A stretch of DNA of 33,432 bases from Perkinsus chesapeaki (lineage: Eukaryota > Perkinsozoa > Perkinsida > Perkinsidae): assembly GCA_013115145.1 (NCBI GenBank), contig JAAPAO010000393.1:1-33432 (forward strand). The letters run 5' to 3'. Shown here one piece after another: positions 11,760 through 22,500 of this stretch (its first letter is position 1; each line of letters starts with the position of its first letter). The notes under the pieces are model-generated. The model saw nothing but the letters and a program-made list of their open reading frames with translations. It did no database searches and was not told the DNA's origin. A program made the position numbers and the translations under genes.

Positions 11760-12287
11760 ATGGATATCGATTTGAACGGCGCTACATCAGCGGAGGACAC
11801 CTGCTCCCCGTTCCGTGAGGCTGGCTGTGTACTCTCGTTTGTGGTACGATTTACATCTGCAACACTTCGAATACCCACGGATTCAGGCTGTCTCCGTTAC
11901 ACTGTCTCCCGACACTGCTGACCTCCTTGGTGAGATATGCTTCCCCGAGTAAGCTCGACGACTTCACAGATGCTTGCTGTTGATGAATGTTGTCGGACAG
12001 GTACTTCCTTGACAAGGATTGCTCGGAGCGAAAGGCTTTTATGGATAAACAAAACGAGGCGACTCTTCCTTGGTGGGTCTACTTGTTCTTCATCCCCATT
12101 GTAATAACATCGACGCATTCGCCTGGTCAAGTGTCACCGCCGTTGGTAGGTCATCTGCTTCATAGCAGTCGTCTTTGCATGGAGCCGAGTAGCTCAAGTG
12201 TTGTACAGCAAGTACTTCAATGGAGACGTCTCTGGCGATATGGGCACCTCTCCTGCCTTCAACTTCTCCACAGAGGTTGAGTTGTGA
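11760..12287 (+). CDS. Small single-pass membrane protein (four exons, 127 aa)
   Basis: Exons 11760-11843, 11887-11948, 12001-12100 and 12150-12287; introns of 43, 52 and 49 nt; phases agree. The segment before the membrane helix is Cys-containing (CSPFREAGC, LSPDTADLLG, LDKDCSERK). One strongly hydrophobic helix near residues 70-92 is formed only after joining exons 3 and 4 (WWVYLFFIPI, then VICFIAVVFAW). The tail (about 35 residues) is polar, with a Tyr-based YSKYF near the membrane. No N-terminal signal peptide is apparent, so a signal anchor is likely. Not recognised as a known family. Confidence 0.65.
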
Positions 12288-12466
12288 TGAGTTCCTCCTA
12301 GTTCCTTAAGTGGCCTATATTCCCACTGTAATTTTGGTGCTTGTAAAGCAGCCTAGCATAAATAGCAACAACCACAGCTGTCCAATTCCACCGTTTCGTG
12401 CTACCCCCGGGCCTAGCGTTCAAGTTACTCACCCGTCGACCACTATAGCCGTCCTCCCTCACTTAA

Positions 12467-14651
12467 ATGTGGCGACAGCATCGGCTCGGATGCCGGCTCG
12501 GATCGAGGCCTTTCCTGCGGACATCAAGTCGGGCATATGGGTATGTGGAGCCCAAGGATCCCACACAACTGGCTGGTACTATCACTGGGGGTTCAGAAGG
12601 CTGTGGTTCAGCGAAGGTGATCAGGTCTTTCTGGACCGTACGTGGCACCACGGACCAATATGACACAGCAGTCGGTGTTGGATACGATGCTACCTAAGGA
12701 GCTTAAAAAGATGGACCTCACACGGTAGCTGTGGGTTAGAATGGTATTAGTCGAACCACTGTTCGATAGGATATATCAAATGATACCACCAGGAGGGATG
12801 TCGGAGTTCTTTCTTAAGCGCTTACATAAGACCATGCGGAAGGGAGGGAATCCAGCCAGGGTAGTACCAGCGGGTAGATGCTGGATAGGCCGTGGATGTG
12901 GCGAAGGTACTTGGCCTGTATAAGCAGTACCAAAAGCGTGAAGACTACCCTTCTATGGAGTTCTTAGTGCGGTAGTGTACAACTGAACCTTATATAGGGT
13001 TAATTCAATGGTGTTAGGTGTATGGTCTGCCTCGGCTACTGCTTTGATTGGCATTCTTTCTGGTCTGTTCGGGATCGCCAAACCTTAACCGCAACCAAAA
13101 TGTTCCGTTTCTTGGCATCAGACCTCGTCAGTGGGGCTGATAAAGTAGCACTATCCGTCTTAAACCCTCGTTATCATATAGCTTCAGATTCGGCCTCGTG
13201 ATCACCTTGGCCTCCTCTATGCCTTAGCTTGCCTCCACTACCGCCCTCCGGCCTTGGTCCCTATACTGTTACAAGGCATAGAGAGTAGCCTATTGGTGTG
13301 TGTAGGGAAAACCGTGTTGGTAGGTAACTATACACAGTACAGGTTAGAAGCACTGGCAAATGCAGCTCACAGCATGGCCGTCCTTGGACTTGGTGATAGC
13401 CAAGGCGAAAACCGCTTCAATTCCTTCAGAGGCGGGGATGACAGAAAACGTACCTTTTAAGCTGGTGTATGGTGAAGTAGGGATGCTCAGATTCAAAGGA
13501 CCTAATGGTGGTCTACGAGTGTTATAATAAGGACTTTACTGGCCTATTAGATAGGGTAATCACGGAGGCCTACGTTCGATACGGTAGCATGCCTGAGGCT
13601 GGCTCCATCCATGACTGGGCGCAGCTCGCCTATGCCATGACGCTTCATGGCTTGTAAGGAAGGCAGCACTTCTAAGGCCTGTATGGTTACATGCGTCGGG
13701 TAGGTACGATCTGAAGGGCCCAGCTGGGGAGCTCGTGCTGCCGGTGTTCCTTGCCAATGCCTGTAGTGGCATAACGAGTGAAAGCATCGCCGAGAATATG
13801 GGTAAGGTACAGAGAGAGACTCCCTATCGGGGACGGGTGCTGTACAGGGTGGGCTGGTTACCACATATACATGACATTGTACTCCTTGGATGTGGAGAAG
13901 CCTGAGGCGGAGATACCTGCGAAGAAGGCAGTTCCTATGGACATACAGCTCAAGCTGCATACTACCTGGCTGAGGAATGTACTGCCATAAGGAGCATTGA
14001 TGGTCGGATGAGTTGAGTTAGATATTATTGCCAGCTCAACCACAGGGATCAGAAAGGCTGCAGCTCGATGTCGATGCAGCATTCAAGCGCACCAACACCC
14101 AGGCCCTCATCAACTGCAGTGTCGGGCGCCCAGGTGACGCAACTCTCTTCGGGAATGGTGAAAGATGACCGACCTTAGATGACGAGCAGCACACTATATT
14201 TGCCGGACATAAACTGAATCCAGGCATCGCATTCGAATACGACTACCTGCATCCTATAGCACCGGACACTCCTAAGGTTGGCGTGGTGTAGTGAGGCTGT
14301 TGATTGTTGCAGAACAGGTGTCGGGTGTGGTGGCCCACAAGCTTAGGCTTATGCGACATTTCGGCATCTACTCTGTTGTGGTCCATGATTGCTTTTGGAG
14401 CAAGCTGACAGATGATCAGAAGGACGAACAAGTTGTGGTGCTGCGGACGAAATTAGGGTAGGTCGCATGGTGTAAGATGTAGTTAAAATATTATTAATGT
14501 TAGATACATCCACGACAAGGCAATGGAGGATAGCGCCATAAGAGACCATCGACAGTCCCATCATCGACCATCTCCACCTAATACTGGCCTTTCTTATTCT
14601 AGTGACATTCATCCTGTACCAGAGATGCAACGTGCTACTGCTAAGAAATGA
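12467..14651 (+). CDS. Mitochondrial helical-repeat protein with RAP-like C-terminal domain (15 exons, 530 aa)
   Basis: Exons: 12467-12637, 12669-12724, 12770-12860, 12889-12971, 13018-13144, 13188-13295, 13338-13392, 13430-13464, 13499-13653, 13704-13801, 13848-13978, 14046-14133, 14179-14285, 14318-14457, 14504-14651; all phases close (1593 nt). The N terminus (MWRQHRLGCRLGSRPFLRTS) is Arg-rich without acidic residues, a typical mitochondrial presequence. The middle shows helical pairs such as LGLLYALACLHY, LEALANAAHSMAVLGLG and DWAQLAYAMTLHGL, like FASTK/heptatricopeptide repeats. The end (KLRLMRHFGIYSVVVHDCFWSKL) resembles the second half of a RAP domain, but the usual DGPxHF region is missing. 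In alveolates such proteins act on mitochondrial RNA, including fragmented rRNA; that role is inferred here. The acceptor at 12888 is uncertain (12906 also keeps frame). Confidence 0.72.
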
Positions 14652-14971
14652 GGCATGTTTTTGAAGTGATGTGTTTCTGGCAAGTATCTGCTTGAGTGCC
14701 GTACTAGTGTGCGATAGCATGGGGGCTCATAGAGGAACATCTGATGTTCCCAGGAAGAATGCGTTCGATGTTTTCTGCCTGTTTCTAGGAACACCTCTTC
14801 TGTCGAATTCTTCTTGTACTATTTTCGCGTTAGGAACAGTTTTTGACCCTCGAGGAATGAATTTCTGTGAGGCTGGAAGACTTGCTGGATGCCAGCGGAC
14901 AGGTTTTCCGACTGTAATGATTCTTTCGCAACCGTATGTGTAAAAGCAGGGATAACGGCTTTCAAGTTCAA
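14652..14971. other. Spacer between the RAP-like gene and tRNA-His
   Basis: This holds the 3' end of the RAP-like gene. One + strand open frame (14671-14943, 90 codons) begins with a hydrophobic MFLASICLSAVLVC segment that could be a signal peptide, but the remainder is unlike any family I know and the opposite strand is equally open. I do not call a gene. Confidence 0.35.
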
Positions 14972-15042
14972 GTCGCTATCGTCTAGTGGTTAGGACGTCA
15001 CGTTGTGGCCGTGACAACCCCGGTTCAAATCCGGGTAGCGAC
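14972..15042 (+). tRNA. tRNA-His (anticodon GTG)
   Basis: A complete cloverleaf without intron. The acceptor stem is GTCGCTA/TAGCGAC (7 bp). The D loop contains AGTGGTTAG, close to the A box. The anticodon stem is TCACG/CGTGA with loop TTGTGGC, giving anticodon GTG. The T arm is CCCGG-TTCAAAT-CCGGG, close to the B box. CCA is not encoded and the G-1 of mature tRNA-His would be added later. A weak T-containing stretch follows (CTTCTT). Confidence 0.97.
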
Positions 15043-15061
15043 TTCTTCGAAAACTCTCAAC

Positions 15062-15665
15062 TCAACTATATCTCAGCCATAGTATGACTTCTTCTGCTTC
15101 GCTCCACTCATCCCAATCATTCACTTTTCCACCCTCTGCCCCTCCATCAAAGGAGACCTCAATGTCATACACGAATTCAGGGTCATCTGGTCGAACCTGA
15201 CAAAACAGACATGGCCAGTTCACGGACTCGTGACGCCTAACCTGATTCTGCTTAAAAGTAACTTCCATCTGCGCCTTAACTTTTTGTAGTTTATCATCTC
15301 CGAGTTTATTCAGGTCTCTCTCCTCTGATTCTATCTGTTGCTCTTTCCCGCTTCGAGGAGCTCCATCTCTCAACCTTCTCACCAATCCAAGCAACTATCA
15401 CACCGAAATCGAATACTGTTACGCAACAATTTACCTGCTCATCAGATATCAGGTGTCGCGGTAGATAGTCTCGGAACCGCTTCCTCAATCTCTGAACTAT
15501 TTCTTCGGGATCAGACTGGGCATCAAGCCTCGGCAGAGGCATCCGCCTGTGATACAATTTCCCGTTCAATTTAGCGAACTCGAGGACGAGTGTAGGAGTC
15601 GGTGTGTAGAGTAAACCGATTCGTCTCGGCCTTATTGGGGACTCGTCATCTCCATACGAGGTCAT
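15062..15665 (-). CDS. CEP19: CEP19-like centrosomal/ciliary protein (three exons, 172 aa)
   Basis: CEP19 sits at the mother centriole/basal body and in animals helps recruit RABL2 and IFT to cilia. Exons 15665-15435, 15394-15242 and 15196-15062. The diagnostic C-terminal block is present: ERDLNKLGDDKLQKVKAQM, then DDPEFVYDIEVSF followed by a Trp/Asp/Glu tail, matching the same block in animal CEP19, and the length is close to the human 160-170 aa. The N-terminal part (LVLEFAKLNGKLYHRRMPLP) also fits. The second intron (15241-15197, 45 nt) contains no stop and is a multiple of three; removing it restores the family alignment. It implies a flagellated stage. The gene is the last of a minus-strand array and its start is 115 bp from the stop of the CMTR2 gene. 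Confidence 0.88.
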
Positions 15666-15780
15666 GTTTCGGACAGGTGGGACCCGAATGGCAATTTGTG
15701 CTTAGCGGAAAGATCGTCCGAGTGGTGAATTCTTGATACAGCTGAGAATTGACCAACTCAACGAAAAGTGGCAGTAGACA

Positions 15781-18700
15781 CTAGTGTTGATAAAGCTTTC
15801 GCTCTCGTATAAAATCAAGTAGCTGAGGGTTCATACCAGTCACCCCTCCTTCCGGCGCCGCAGCTATGGCAGATCTTATCCGAGTTGAAGACAACGCTGG
15901 GTAAGGATCTGAATAGTCTTCCGCCACCGACACCTATAAAGGTCAACAATTCGCAAAGGGCAAGGGAAAGCTTCACCTACTTTTCGACGGATTCTTGGAG
16001 GAACCTCTTCAACAGCAGCCTTTAGGGGTTCGGTGTTCTGTGACCTCGGGAACACCAGAATGCTGGTGTCAAGATCGGCAAGCCCAATGAAATGGCGTGT
16101 GGTCTTATCTCGTGTACTCCCCTTTAAAGCCTTCATGAAGGAATCCTCTCCGCATAATATCATCGGCACAAGTATGTCAGTGGTCTTGGCAGCCATATCC
16201 CCGACAAGGGCATGCGCCAAGGCCTCTCGGTCGGCCCAGCGTTGGCTGTTCCTCGAGTAACCTGACGCGACTGACACTCTATCGCCTACGTCTGAGGCGA
16301 TGACGCGTTCTCGAAGCAGTTCCTGTCGGGTGGCAAGGGCGGAGGCTTTCGGCTTGGAAGGGTTGTTCTCAGCATTCGCAACCAGTATGACAGAAGACAC
16401 CAGACCATTAGACAACGCGTGCTCGACGACTGCCCAGTGGTTCTCGTGGATCGGGTCGAAGGTGCCGAAGAAGACGCCGACAAAGGTTGTTTTAGCGTTC
16501 TCGAAGGTGAACCGCTTCAATCCTTGCTCGGCAAGGTACCCCAAGGCCACCGTACGGGAAGTAGCCTCGATTGGCGATGTGAGCCAATACCTGAGTGAAG
16601 GTGAGGGACGCGCATAGATGGGGGATGCCTACCTGGCCTGGTTTCTAAGGCAGGTCTCGTTGACATCCCCGAGCCACTGACGAAACGTGGAGTACCTTAG
16701 GAGATTAATTCTGGATCGTCAGAAGACGGGTCAGAAGTTCGGTATTACAGTGTGCAAGTCATCGGGGCCAATGGCGTGGAAACATCCCCAGCGGCCAGGC
16801 TATCCCGCAGAGCCCTCAAGCTCGACTTTGCTCGACCGCCGGTGAGCCGACCGATACACACAAGCCAGCTGCTGCTCCTCAGTACAGAGGTATCTGACGC
16901 GGGAGCAAGAGTTCTGCTCCACAGGATCTTCCCCGATTCCTCACCTGAAGACGGCTGGACAAGTTTCACCTTGTGGAATAACTGACCAAGGCGAAACACT
17001 ACACTGCCGACCCACACGGCCACCACTGGGGCGGCCCCAATCTCTAGCAACAGTACGCTCGAGTGGTCCATGGCAAGAGCTTCAATGCCTTCAATTGCCG
17101 ACTCCAGCAACACTTTCCGGGCCGCGGGATCGAACTGACTATAAAACGGATCGACAAAGATCGTCGGATCGCGCAACGCCCTCACGCTGACGTGAGCAGT
17201 GCCAGCTGCGGGAGCGGGGTGGGATGCAGAGTCCCAAGTAGAGACATGGTCCGGATCGATGCCCACATGTTCTCTGAGGAGTTCCGACACTGTCGTTCGC
17301 CTGCATTCCTCCAAAGTTAGAGAGCACGTCACGGCGTCACCAATCGCTCTTGGCGGGATCGTTGGAAACTTATCGAACCGTATAAGCCTCTTTCGGACGA
17401 GATCTTTAAGCTCTTTTGCATTCCAAACCAGAGGACTGTAGACCACTGAGCTTGACGTGGGAATCTTGCGGTTGTTGTGGGAATCGAAGCCCGTCATCCT
17501 CCTGTAGGCCCCTGGGCAATCAGAGATCTGTTGTGTTGTCAGAATCAGCTCAGGCCACTCTGTAGAGGGTGAAACAGTGGGCCGTGGAGCTCCAGTGGAC
17601 CGTTCGTCCACGCTGGTCAAGGTGAAAGCAGCGCCGCTCGGTAGTTTTTTTCGGAGACCCACAAGGGCCACGTCCTCGTCATGAGCATGAACCCTATCAG
17701 TAACGGTGCCACGACTGACCCTCCTGCTGTCCACACCTCCAAGTCGACCAGCAGTGTCGGACGACAACAGGGGCTTCACCGATCTCAGGTCACACTTGTC
17801 CGGTAGGAGCTTAGAGACGTACTCGGCGATGGAACTCGAGGATGTCTTCCGTCTCTTCGTGTAGGGATGAGGGTCCGAGTCCTCGACATCTCGCCACCTC
17901 GCCAACTTGCCTTCAATCGCCGATGCCTGCCGACTTGCCAGCGATACCGCAGCCTGCTGGGCCGCAACGATAAACTCACCAAGACCTTTACCAGGGCAAG
18001 ACGGAAGCTGGAGCTCCCTCGTGGGGTCTGGACACGCTGGATATGCGAGCGTGAGTCACGTGGCCGTACCTTGAAGACCAAGGAAACCCTTTAGCCATTT
18101 CGCATCATCTTTGGCCAGGCCACGGAAGCCCAGACAAACCCAGTACCTATGGACACAACATTGCCAACTAAACAGCGACAGAGCCCCTACGTCTCACTGT
18201 TAGCAGGCTTGCTTGCCGCTGGCTTCACTATCTCGATCTTGTCGAACATGGAGCCAGCCAAACACAGTGCAGCAACAGTAGAGTCATCAAGGAGGGAATA
18301 CGCCTTCATAACACAGGAGCCACCGGCACCCAGCAGTCCAATGGCCAGAATAAGTTCTCGAACAATAAGGGGAAGGCAGAGACTCTCTTGCCTATACTAT
18401 TAGTTGATTCAAAGAGTCTGCTTCGCCAAAGGCCTACTTATTAGGGGCATACTGTACGTCCATGCTACCATCAGCCGTAACCAGTTGACACTTTCCTTCA
18501 GGTGCCCTACAACTATACCTGGACATCACTATTGGCTACTCGGATGGTTGAGAGGGAAATCTCACCATCTCCACAAGTCTTGGGCAGCACCTGCTTGGAG
18601 AATATTTCCGGAACCATCTGGGCCCGTCCACCTGAGGGAAGTGATAAGCCTGATGGAGACCAAAGTCTACCAGCGGTCCTGTGTCCTGCGATATAAGGCG

Positions 18701-19305
18701 TCATCGTCGACCATTTGCTCGAGGTCGTTCCCCTCATAGTAAGGGTTCAACGAGGCTCCCATCCACTTCCAGTCAGCCCTCGGTCTCGTAAGGGCTGAGC
18801 AAATCACCTTCACAAGCTACGCAGCGGTGATTACACAGATAAACGTTGAGAGCTGCGACGAAGCCGCCAGGGCACTCGCAGAGGTGCATGGTCCGGAGGG
18901 TGGCGGAATCTTGCTCTTCAGGACCAAGAAGCGATGGCCCGAATGTCGACAGTACTTCATAAAACTTAGCCCAAGCATTGTTGATCAGTGGCGCGTCCAC
19001 ACCAACTCGAGAACGTATCTGATACCGGTAAGGCAATCTGTATGAACATGTCGGCCTACTACCTCTTTGGTGAGGCCGTCAAGAGCATTATGGTGCTTAG
19101 AGAAGGCCCGCCACTCAGAGATGTCAACAGTGTCTATTTCATCCCTTGCTTTATTGAGGCGGAAACGGGCCTTCTCGACCGCATCATCTGCCGAACTCTT
19201 CCCCATCTTTTGTGAAGGTGCTTGCAGCAGCCCTCCTAACAAGCTCGAATCGTGCGGTAAATTGGGCAAGGGCAGTCGGAGGATCTCAACAGTTGGTTCG
19301 GCCAT
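15781..19305 (-). CDS. CMTR2: CMTR2 cap-2 ribose methyltransferase joined to an NMN/NaMN adenylyltransferase-like domain (11 exons, 1026 aa)
   Basis: Exons: 19305-19063, 19018-18835, 18794-18671, 18631-18566, 18518-18438, 18391-18191, 18146-18070, 18027-16749, 16695-16633, 16590-15981, 15933-15781; total 3081 nt, every phase agrees. The first part is CMTR2, which 2'-O-methylates the second transcribed nucleotide of mRNA using SAM. It has AWAKFYE (Lys99), the SAM site MHLCECPGGFVAALN, LNPYYEGND, LVTADGS (Asp222), GGSCVMK (Lys262) and KPANSE (Glu299), matching the K-D-K-E catalytic set. Residues about 400-750 hold a second Rossmann-like domain (LVQPSSGEESGK), as the non-catalytic one of animal CMTR2. 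From 753 on a nucleotidyltransferase follows: GTFDPIHENH (815-824; the usual HxGH is HxNH) and SSTRIR (991-996). Two genes are the alternative: see findings. The splice acceptor for exon 8 at 18037 is also possible. Confidence 0.85.
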
Positions 19306-19561
19306 TGAGGATACCGGGAGAAATTACTGGATGGTGACTCCTTCACGAACTGCTCTTCTAAATCATATACACGACGATTTTCCAGCTTGGTATATTGGAT
19401 GCCCATACTTATCAAAACCACCAAGATCTCCGCGGAGCCCTGACTCAACTCCCAACATGTCTTCATGAAAACTAATACCGAGTAGCAGGAAAGTATCACC
19501 ATTATAAACGCCATGCGGTAAGCTGGCAAGTCCCGTCACGCCGGATCATGGGAATAACAAA

Positions 19562-22500
19562 TCAATCGGCCGCAATCTCATAGCCGATAGTCGAAGACCC
19601 GAGCCATCGCTCTGACTCTGCCACTGAGCAGTCACGTCGTGCGGAGTAGTCCGCCACTTGGTCCTTATTTATCTGTCCAACTGCGAAGTACTTTGCCTGA
19701 ACGAAGTATGTAAAGCGGAGGCCGCAAGTACTCACTTTTCCGTGGGCAAAACAGAGGGCGCACACGCTGGCTGCCGGTTGCATCATCAAAGATTCTGTTA
19801 AGACCATTTTACCCTGAATAAAAGTGTATCCTCGCCAACTTGGCATCGACCTTACTCCAGAGAGGCTCTCCGCATCCAGTAGCCTCCAAAGGGTTTCCTT
19901 CTCTCGGTGATCCGGTTGAGTTGGGTAGCCCGGGGCTGGCCGGATCCCAACGTATTTCACCTAACCGCGAAGATGCCACCAACATAGAGCACCTGGGCTC
20001 GACCTTAAGCATGTCCGAGAGCGATAGGTCCTCCTCTGGTACATAACCCCAAAACTGTGGGTCAGTACGTATCTTGTGATGAATGAGCTCCGCGAAAGCC
20101 TCTGCCAGGCGGTCAGCCAAGGCCTCCAGCATAATGGACTTATCTATGTCATTAGTAGCATCATAAACCTATTGTACCATGGAGAGCTTGAACGACGTTA
20201 AGATATACGCTCACTTTCTTCCGCTCCGCTACACCAACGCCTGCTTGACAGCAAAACATGGCGATGTGATCTGGCAGACCGGAGGACTCTGGGGCTACGA
20301 AATCACCTACAGTGCAACCGACTGTTAAGTGAGACCTGCGGATGAGCTAACCAAGAGCGAAGGTCTGATCCTGCTCGGTGTCCAGCTGCTGGCGAAGGCC
20401 ATAAAATGTCTCGATAAGATCACCTTCCTCGGAGAGGACCTACGAGGATCTCGCGCCGCTATCTGTTGTAATACTAGTTAGCTACTACCTTAACATCATC
20501 TCCAGACCCACATGCACGGTACACCCCAACAACTGCCGTAGCGCATATCCACTTCTCTCGAATAACCGTAGCGAGCAATTCCTAAGTGTACAGTTTAAAG
20601 AGGCGGTGCTCATCACCTCTACCTGGGCTTCCTCAAAGAGCTGCTTAGCCTCCTCACCAACCCTTTTATCGTCGAATATCTTCGGGTAGTCTTTATTAGG
20701 GTACCGTCCACGCAGCTGATATACCTGTTCAACCACAGCAGTAGGTAGAACAAGAAGCAGTGTAAGTCTTATGAAAACATAGTGAAGGCCTGCTAGGAAC
20801 ACTTGGGCACGCCGTTGTGCGGTCAAGTTACGGTTACGTCGTCCAATATATCTATGAACCCTGACCTGGAAGAATGGTGTCCAGTCTATATATTGGCTGA
20901 TCTCCTCCAGTGAGTAGTTGTCCAGGTATGTGTTACCAACCCTTCTAGGCGCTGGGGCTGGAGGATACTTTGCAAAGTCGATAGTGTACCTGAGAAAGAT
21001 GCCTACCTACGTCGCTCAATGGTATTAATGTAGGAACCCATAAAGGCTATTAGCTACCTCATCTTCCTAGCCTCATGTATAGGAAGCCATCTCTTATCAA
21101 CAAGTGTACTATAATAGTCCTCCCTCAAGGCATCATACTCCTCCTTTATATCCTCCATATACTCTATCTGACAACACGACAACCAATAAGCGCTACTGCA
21201 TTATGAGGGCCATGCCCTCCCAAGGTGGTTTCCCTCCCTTACGGCTAGTCTCCGTTTCCCTCAAAAGTACTAGGTGTTATGTAATTACTTACAGATCAAT
21301 ATTCTACATCTGCGCATCCCTCGCCCGGCCTACCCGCCGCTCAGGGTTCTGTATCAAGCTATTAACAACAACCACACTCCTACTGGCGTCCAGTACATGG
21401 ACCACTCCTCCTACAGGCACCACTCCCTAAAACACCACACAGTTGAAGGCAGCCTAACTCCTCGGAGGACCTTCTCTCCCGACCGCTCGCTCGCTTCGTA
21501 CTGCGGCCATATCTTCACTGCTGTGTGCTTACGGCTGGTCGTAGCACCTCCGATGAGCAAGGGGATCTGCATGCCCTCTTTTCGCATTTGCTGGGCTACG
21601 AATCTGCCATCGCATAACTGGGGATAGGCCATGCCCACCGCTGCTCGCTCCTACACCATCTCATCAAGACTAGGCGTAATTAAGCCGCTGAGACCAACCA
21701 CGTCAGCCTTCTCCTCCTGGGCTTTCTTAAGTATTTGGTCACATGGCACCATAACACCCATATCGATAACCTAACAAAAAACAATTACCTCCGTAATGTC
21801 CATCTTGATCAAGATATCCGATGGACCTTCCAGCATATCGACAAGGTAAGCATACAGAAGAACTCCAATTATTGATGATGCAGAGCAATGAGCAATCAAA
21901 CTTGACCTATTCGGTGTTGTTCCGCATTACCAATGACGAAGTGTATAATGTAGCCTTGTCGTCATCCTCCGACCCCAAATGCAGAGGATGCCTTCAAACC
22001 CCTTACCCTGAAGTTGTTGCAGCCAAGGACCACTCCAACGATATTCTTACCAATATCATGCACATCACCTAACATCATACACCATAAACCATCTCCCTGG
22101 TATATAGTATCTTACCCTTTACAGTTGCCAAAAGTACCGTACCATTCCAGTTGGGACGGTCGGGGTCCAGACCCTCCTCTAGGGCCTTACGTCTGTTCTC
22201 AGTTTCCATTATCGGTACTAAGTGCGCTACGGCTTTCTTCATCACCCTAGCAGACTTGATGACCTGAACACGACTGTTATGCTGATGATGCTGCTCGAGC
22301 CGCCACACCTCACCTGTGGGAGGAACATTTTTCCTGAACCAAAGAGATCACCAACCACTGACATCCCAGCCATTAGAGGACCCTCGATAACCTGAAAGCA
22401 TAGTACAAGCCAATAACAACAACCCGCTGCTGTTCCTGGCAGAGCCGCACAGCCCTCGGCAGCCAGAAGGCGTTATTACCTCCAAGGGCCGAAGTTGAAG

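Noticed and set aside
12725-12739. Apparent 15-nt intron in the RAP-like gene that would remove an in-frame TAG
   Set aside because: A 45-nt intron with the same donor (12725-12769) also keeps the frame and fits the local size range, so no exceptional mini-intron is needed.
14154-14174. In-frame TGA suggesting a pseudogene, stop read-through or a 21-nt intron
   Set aside because: Using the donor at 14134 gives a normal 45-nt intron that removes the stop and keeps the frame.
14671-14943. Possible small secreted protein starting MFLASICLS
   Set aside because: Only a hydrophobic start supports it; no mature-domain features, no conserved exon partners, and the other strand is equally open.
20181-20331. 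Short + strand open frame [16 protein letters not shown]...
   Set aside because: It is antisense to the methionine synthase reactivation-domain exon ([17 protein letters not shown]), which is a clear family match.
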